The notes below the pieces were generated by a model, which saw only the letters and a program-made list of their open reading frames with translations, made no database searches and was not told the origin of the DNA. Of a stretch of 62,203 nucleotides of DNA, positions 58,935-62,203 are shown piece after piece. Origin of the DNA: Thermoplasmata archaeon (GTDB taxonomy: Archaea; Thermoplasmatota; E2; JACPAO01; JAHFTW01); contig JAHFTW010000010.1 of assembly GCA_023269235.1 (NCBI GenBank), positions 387 to 62,589 on the forward strand, read 5' to 3'. Every line of letters starts with the position of its first letter. Positions within the stretch are counted from its first letter, which is position 1. The translations under genes and the position numbers were made by a program.

Positions 58935-60763
58935 ACCGTCTGCGCCGCCTTCCAGTTCTGCAGGGACCACATGAACGGGTTCTCGCGAGCGGAACGGACG
59001 AACGGCCGCGGCCCGAGGATGACGAGAAGCTCTTGCGCCCGCGTGAGGCTGACGTTGAGGCGACGGTGGTCCTCGTGCGGTTTCGCGGGGGCGAGCGTCG
59101 TGAGGTCGAGGAGGATGGCACGCCGTTCGTTGCCCTGGAACGCGTCCACGGTGCTAGCGGTGAGCTTGGCGAGCGGCGCCAGTTTGGCCTTGCCCGCCTC
59201 GACGGCCTCGCGGAACGCCTCGGCCTGGGCGCGGAACGGGCTGATGTAGCCGATGTCCTCGGGCGCGACCTTCTGCTTCATCATCTCCAGGATGAGCTTG
59301 AGCGCCAGGGCCGTGTGTGTGGGGTTGATGCGGGAGCCGCCCGCCATCTCGCTCTGGTTCCCAGGCACCGTGGAGGTGTCCACCCAGACGACGGGCGAGA
59401 GAACCGGCTGGCCCAGAAGCTTGGCGAGAGGCAGGAGCTTGCGCGGGGCGGCGCTGTGGACCTGGCCGCCATAGACGGCGTCCTGGCTCCACTGGTAAAT
59501 GGCGGGTTGGCAGCGGAACTGCTCGTCCAGGAGCACTGAGAGGTCGGGGCGCATCATCCCGAGAACCTCGAAGTGGCTGCGTTTGTAGTTCACATCGTTG
59601 CGGAACGACCACGCCCGCACGATGGGCGGGAGCTGGAGCGGGTCGCCGACCAGGACGAGGCGCTTGGCGACGGCGGCGGCCAGCGCAATCTTGGGGAACC
59701 CGTTCATGCCCGCCTCATCCACGATGACCGTGTCGAAGAGTCGCACCTCCTGGTTGGTCTGGTCCGCGGACAGAAGCGCGGAGGCGAGGGCGTCGAGCGT
59801 CATGCCGACGACGGCGCGGTCCTGGATGGACTCGAACAGAGGACGCGCCTCAGGGTCCTCGGGGTCTGGGTGGAACTCACCGACGCGCTTGCGCAGCTCG
59901 TGCATGTCCGCCGCGACGCGCTCGCCGTCGCCGAGCCGCAGGACGTGGGCGGCGAGTGCCGGAGTGTGACGGAGCGCCTTCCGCAGCGCGTTGTCGATGG
60001 CGACGTGGGTGTGGCTCGCAACAAGGACACGCCGGTGCCGGCGGGCCTCGTGAGCAATCAGGCGCGCGATGACGGTCGTCTTGCCCGTGCCTGGCGGACC
60101 GTGAATGAGGGCGACGCCGCCTTCCTTGAGGTTGACGCAGGCCCGCAGCGCCTTGGCCTGGCCCTCGCGTAGCCCCGCGTCGTCGAGGCCGGCAACGGGG
60201 GCGAAGGAGATGCGCGGGAGGTCGAGGGGGCGCTCCGCCATGGCGTAGCCGTCGCCCCAGCGGCGCTTGACGAGCAGGAAGGCTTGGAGCAGGGTGCGCT
60301 GGATGGTGGCGTTCGTCTGCGGTCGCAGGAGGAGCTGGAAGCCGGGACGCAAATCGCGCCACGCAACGCGTTCGGCGAGCAGTTCGAGGACGGTGCCGGC
60401 CTTCTGCGACACGATGGCGACGACGGCCTCCTCGTCCTTGACGCGGTCGGCCTCGTAGGCCTCGACGCGGGAGCCCTTGACGAGCCACGACGGCTTTCCG
60501 CCCACGCACTGGACGCGCAGCTTGGCGCCTTCAGGGAGGCTCGCGGCGGACTCGACCACGACCTTGAGCTCCTTGCCCTTTCCGCCTTCCTCTTCTTCGA
60601 CGCCGATCTCCTCGCGCAAGGCCTGGACGTGCTCCTGGAACGACGGGACGCGCGGGTCCACGACGGGGTCCACCTTGAGGCGATGGCAGAGGAAGCAGGA
60701 GTCGACCATGTAGGGGCCGAAACGGGCGGAGGACCGTTCGCCGCCGCAGTCACACCCCGTCAC
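58916..60763 (-). CDS. UPF1/Dna2-like SF1 helicase with N-terminal zinc-knuckle-like cysteines
   Basis: A 615-residue superfamily 1 helicase. The P-loop IHGPPGTGKTTVIARLI is at about 218, motif II VIVDEAGMN at about 343, motif III LVLVGDPLQLPPI, and the late motifs TVDAFQGNERRAILL and RRLNVSLTRAQELLVILGPR. The N-terminus has TGCDCGGERSS and SCFLCHRLKV, a C-x-C plus C-x-x-C set that may bind zinc. I start at the GTG at 60763 to include these; an ATG at 60709 would lose half of them. It probably acts in RNA or DNA metabolism. Confidence 0.88.
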   Translation of the reverse strand: MTGCDCGGERSSARFGPYMVDSCFLCHRLKVDPVVDPRVPSFQEHVQALREEIGVEEEEGGKGKELKVVVESAASLPEGAKLRVQCVGGKPSWLVKGSRVEAYEADRVKDEEAVVAIVSQKAGTVLELLAERVAWRDLRPGFQLLLRPQTNATIQRTLLQAFLLVKRRWGDGYAMAERPLDLPRISFAPVAGLDDAGLREGQAKALRACVNLKEGGVALIHGPPGTGKTTVIARLIAHEARRHRRVLVASHTHVAIDNALRKALRHTPALAAHVLRLGDGERVAADMHELRKRVGEFHPDPEDPEARPLFESIQDRAVVGMTLDALASALLSADQTNQEVRLFDTVIVDEAGMNGFPKIALAAAVAKRLVLVGDPLQLPPIVRAWSFRNDVNYKRSHFEVLGMMRPDLSVLLDEQFRCQPAIYQWSQDAVYGGQVHSAAPRKLLPLAKLLGQPVLSPVVWVDTSTVPGNQSEMAGGSRINPTHTALALKLILEMMKQKVAPEDIGYISPFRAQAEAFREAVEAGKAKLAPLAKLTASTVDAFQGNERRAILLDLTTLAPAKPHEDHRRLNVSLTRAQELLVILGPRPFVRSARENPFMWSLQNWKAAQTVQASAP

Positions 60764-60841
60764 GGAGGCGCCGACCTGGGCGGCCCATATGAGGGAGGCG
60801 GCCACCGGCACGCCCAAGAGCGCCCCCCAGGTTGGCGCGGC

Positions 60842-61630
60842 GTGGACAAGCTGCCCGTCCAGGCCGCCCTGGACGACGCCGGCGTGCTCTGGGTGACGCT
60901 GGAGCGGGCCGAGAAGAAGAACGCCCTTGACCTTGAGACGCTCACGCTGCTGCGGCATCACCTCGAGCGCGCCCGCGACGATGCCCGCGTCCGCGTCGTC
61001 GTCCTCGCCGCGCAGGGCGACTCCTTCAGCGCGGGCGGCGACATCCAGGTCATGCGCACGTTCGCCGGCGACGCGCAGGCGACGCTCGACCGGCTCCGCA
61101 ACGGCCTCAACGTCGTCGCCCAGCGCCTCCACGACCTTCCCAAGCCCATCATCGCAAAGGTCCAAGGCAACGCGTACGGCGCCGGCGCCATCCTCGCGTT
61201 CCAGTGCGACCTCCCCGTCGTCGCCGAGGAGGCGACCTTCAGCCTCAGCTTCCGCCACGTCGGCCTCATCCCCGACACCGGCGCCACCTGGCTCCTGCCC
61301 CGCGTCCTGGGTCTCCCGCGCGCCAAGCACCTGGCCTGGACCGCCGCGCCGTTCTCGGCGAAGGACGCCGTCGAGTGGGGCCTCGCCCTCAAGGTCGTCC
61401 CCAGGACGCAGCTCGACGGCACCGTCGCCGCCCTCGCATCCGCCCTCGCCGACGGCCCCGTCGCCACGATGGGGCTCGCCAAGCAGGCCCTCCATGCCAA
61501 CGTGGAGGCGACGTTGCCCGAGTCGCTCGAGCGCGAGGCGCACCTGCAGGCCGCCGCGTTCCTGACCAAAGAGCACGCGGAAGGACGGGACGCGTTCTTC
61601 GACCGCCGCAAGCCTGACTTCCGGCGGTGA
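60842..61630 (+). CDS. PaaG-like enoyl-CoA hydratase/isomerase
   Basis: A 262-residue crotonase-fold protein. Seen are SFSAGGDIQVMRTF, GNAYGAGAILAFQCDLPVV and FRHVGLIPDTGATWLLPRVL. The acidic residue after GLIP is Asp, where hydratases have Glu. This, with KQALHANVEATL and a C-terminal FFDRRKPDFRR, resembles PaaG, which isomerises the ring epoxide of phenylacetyl-CoA to an oxepin. The start is a GTG at 60842. It is followed by the dehydrogenase gene after 35 bases. Confidence 0.87.
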   Translation: MDKLPVQAALDDAGVLWVTLERAEKKNALDLETLTLLRHHLERARDDARVRVVVLAAQGDSFSAGGDIQVMRTFAGDAQATLDRLRNGLNVVAQRLHDLPKPIIAKVQGNAYGAGAILAFQCDLPVVAEEATFSLSFRHVGLIPDTGATWLLPRVLGLPRAKHLAWTAAPFSAKDAVEWGLALKVVPRTQLDGTVAALASALADGPVATMGLAKQALHANVEATLPESLEREAHLQAAAFLTKEHAEGRDAFFDRRKPDFRR

Positions 61631-61665
61631 CCCAACCCCTTCAAGAGCGGGCTCCATCCCGCCGC

Positions 61666-62203
61666 GTGGACATCCGCACCGTCGCGGTCATCGGCGCAGG
61701 GACGATGGGGGCCGGCATCGCGCAGGTCGCCGCCCAGTCGGGCTACATGACGCGCCTCGTCGACGCCCAGCCCGCCGCCCTCGCCAAAGGAATGGCCGGC
61801 ATCGCTGCGTTCTGGGAGAAGGGCATCGCGAAGTGCAAGACCACGCCGCAGCAGAAGGCCGAGTGGGCTGCCCGCCTCACGACGGCCAGCGACCTCGCCG
61901 CCGCCGTGCGCGACGCCGACCTCGTCATCGAGGCAGTCCCGGAGAACCTGGACCTCAAGCGGCGCATCTTCGCGCAGCTCGACGCCGCGGCCCCCGCCCA
62001 GGCTGTCCTCGCCACGAACACGAGCAGTCTCAGCATCGCGGCCATCGCCTCCGCAACGAAGCGACCGGGCGCGGTCCTCGGCATGCATTTCTTCAATCCT
62101 GTCCCTCTCATGGCGCTCCTGGAACTTGTCCGTCACGACGGCACCTCGGCCGCCACGGTGGCCGCCGCGCAGGCCGTCGGCGCGCGGATGGGCAAGACCA
62201 CCA
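61666..62203 (+). CDS. 3-Hydroxyacyl-CoA dehydrogenase (PaaH-like), cut by window end
   Basis: The first 179 residues of an NAD-dependent 3-hydroxyacyl-CoA dehydrogenase. The Rossmann start TVAVIGAGTMGAGIAQVAAQ, DADLVIEAVPENLDLKRRIF, ATNTSSLSIAAIA and GMHFFNPVPLM with the catalytic His are in family order. The start is a GTG at 61666. The rest lies beyond the window. Following the PaaG-like gene it fits a phenylacetate or beta-oxidation role. Confidence 0.92.
   Translation, partial: MDIRTVAVIGAGTMGAGIAQVAAQSGYMTRLVDAQPAALAKGMAGIAAFWEKGIAKCKTTPQQKAEWAARLTTASDLAAAVRDADLVIEAVPENLDLKRRIFAQLDAAAPAQAVLATNTSSLSIAAIASATKRPGAVLGMHFFNPVPLMALLELVRHDGTSAATVAAAQAVGARMGKTT

Overview
This window is about 62 kb of very GC-rich DNA that reads as an archaeal chromosome, most plausibly a high-GC, aerobic Thermoplasmatota-type euryarchaeon (inference; no rRNA is present). 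Archaeal signs are an archaeal-type PheT, an archaeal-type phosphopantetheine adenylyltransferase, a class II HMG-CoA reductase, a complex I operon without nuoE/F/G and with a split nuoJ, and many genes that start a few bases after a TATA-like box with little or no leader. Several genes are bacterial-like (TopA, UvrC, PlsC-type acyltransferase, BoxB-like epoxidase, kynurenine and aminophenol catabolism), which suggests gene import. No rRNA, CRISPR array or transposase was seen. Genes are packed tightly, often with ATGA/GTGA start-stop overlaps.

Layout. 1-3.2 kb: 3' end of chorismate synthase, a HisI cyclohydrolase with a degenerate HisE tail, a small membrane protein and a lipase-like hydrolase. 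3.2-13.3 kb: arginine biosynthesis in two leftward operons, argC-J-B-D and argG-H-F (followed by a PlsC-type acyltransferase), separated by an ACT-domain protein and a small membrane protein. 13.5-17.2 kb: glutamate dehydrogenase, a DUF1272 zinc protein, Ogt/MGMT, a polytopic membrane protein with oxidase-like histidines, and an Nfu Fe-S protein. 17.2-27.6 kb: leftward complex I operon nuoA-B-C-D-H-I-J1-J2-K-L-M-N, with a divergent MidA/NDUFAF7-type methyltransferase gene at its head. 28.7-36.3 kb: tRNA-Gly, topA, HMG-CoA reductase, pheT and uvrC. 36.6-41.1 kb: surface lipoproteins, two tRNA-Thr genes and a fused adenylyltransferase/NTPase. 41-54 kb: acyl-CoA dehydrogenase, tryptophan 2,3-dioxygenase, a BNR-type lipoprotein, then a rightward operon for aromatic amine breakdown: luciferase-like monooxygenase, asparaginase II-like hydrolase, aminomuconate-semialdehyde dehydrogenase, AmnB-like dioxygenase, AmnA-like subunit fused to a RidA deaminase, an AT-richer PD-(D/E)XK-like gene, kynurenine formamidase and a short-chain dehydrogenase. 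54-62 kb: Rieske protein, hemolysin III, enoyl-CoA hydratase, two VOC proteins, an amber-interrupted MmcQ/YjbR gene, a BoxB-like diiron epoxidase with an unknown partner, an SF1 helicase, and PaaG-like and PaaH-like genes (the last cut by the window end).

How it fits together. The right half looks like an aerobic aromatic catabolism island. Tryptophan would be opened by TDO and deformylated by the KynB-like enzyme. An aminophenol-type ring would be cut by the AmnA/B pair, oxidised by the aldehyde dehydrogenase and deaminated by the RidA domain. Nearby, a BoxB-like epoxidase plus PaaG/PaaH-like enzymes suggest CoA-epoxide chemistry. Electrons would feed complex I. The link between kynurenine and the ring-cleavage substrate is not encoded here by any recognised enzyme, so the luciferase-like monooxygenase and the asparaginase-like protein are the main unknowns. 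A dispersed hairpin-bearing repeat occurs in three intergenic regions, and several cytosolic enzymes carry unusual basic Ala/Lys/Pro-rich N-terminal tails.
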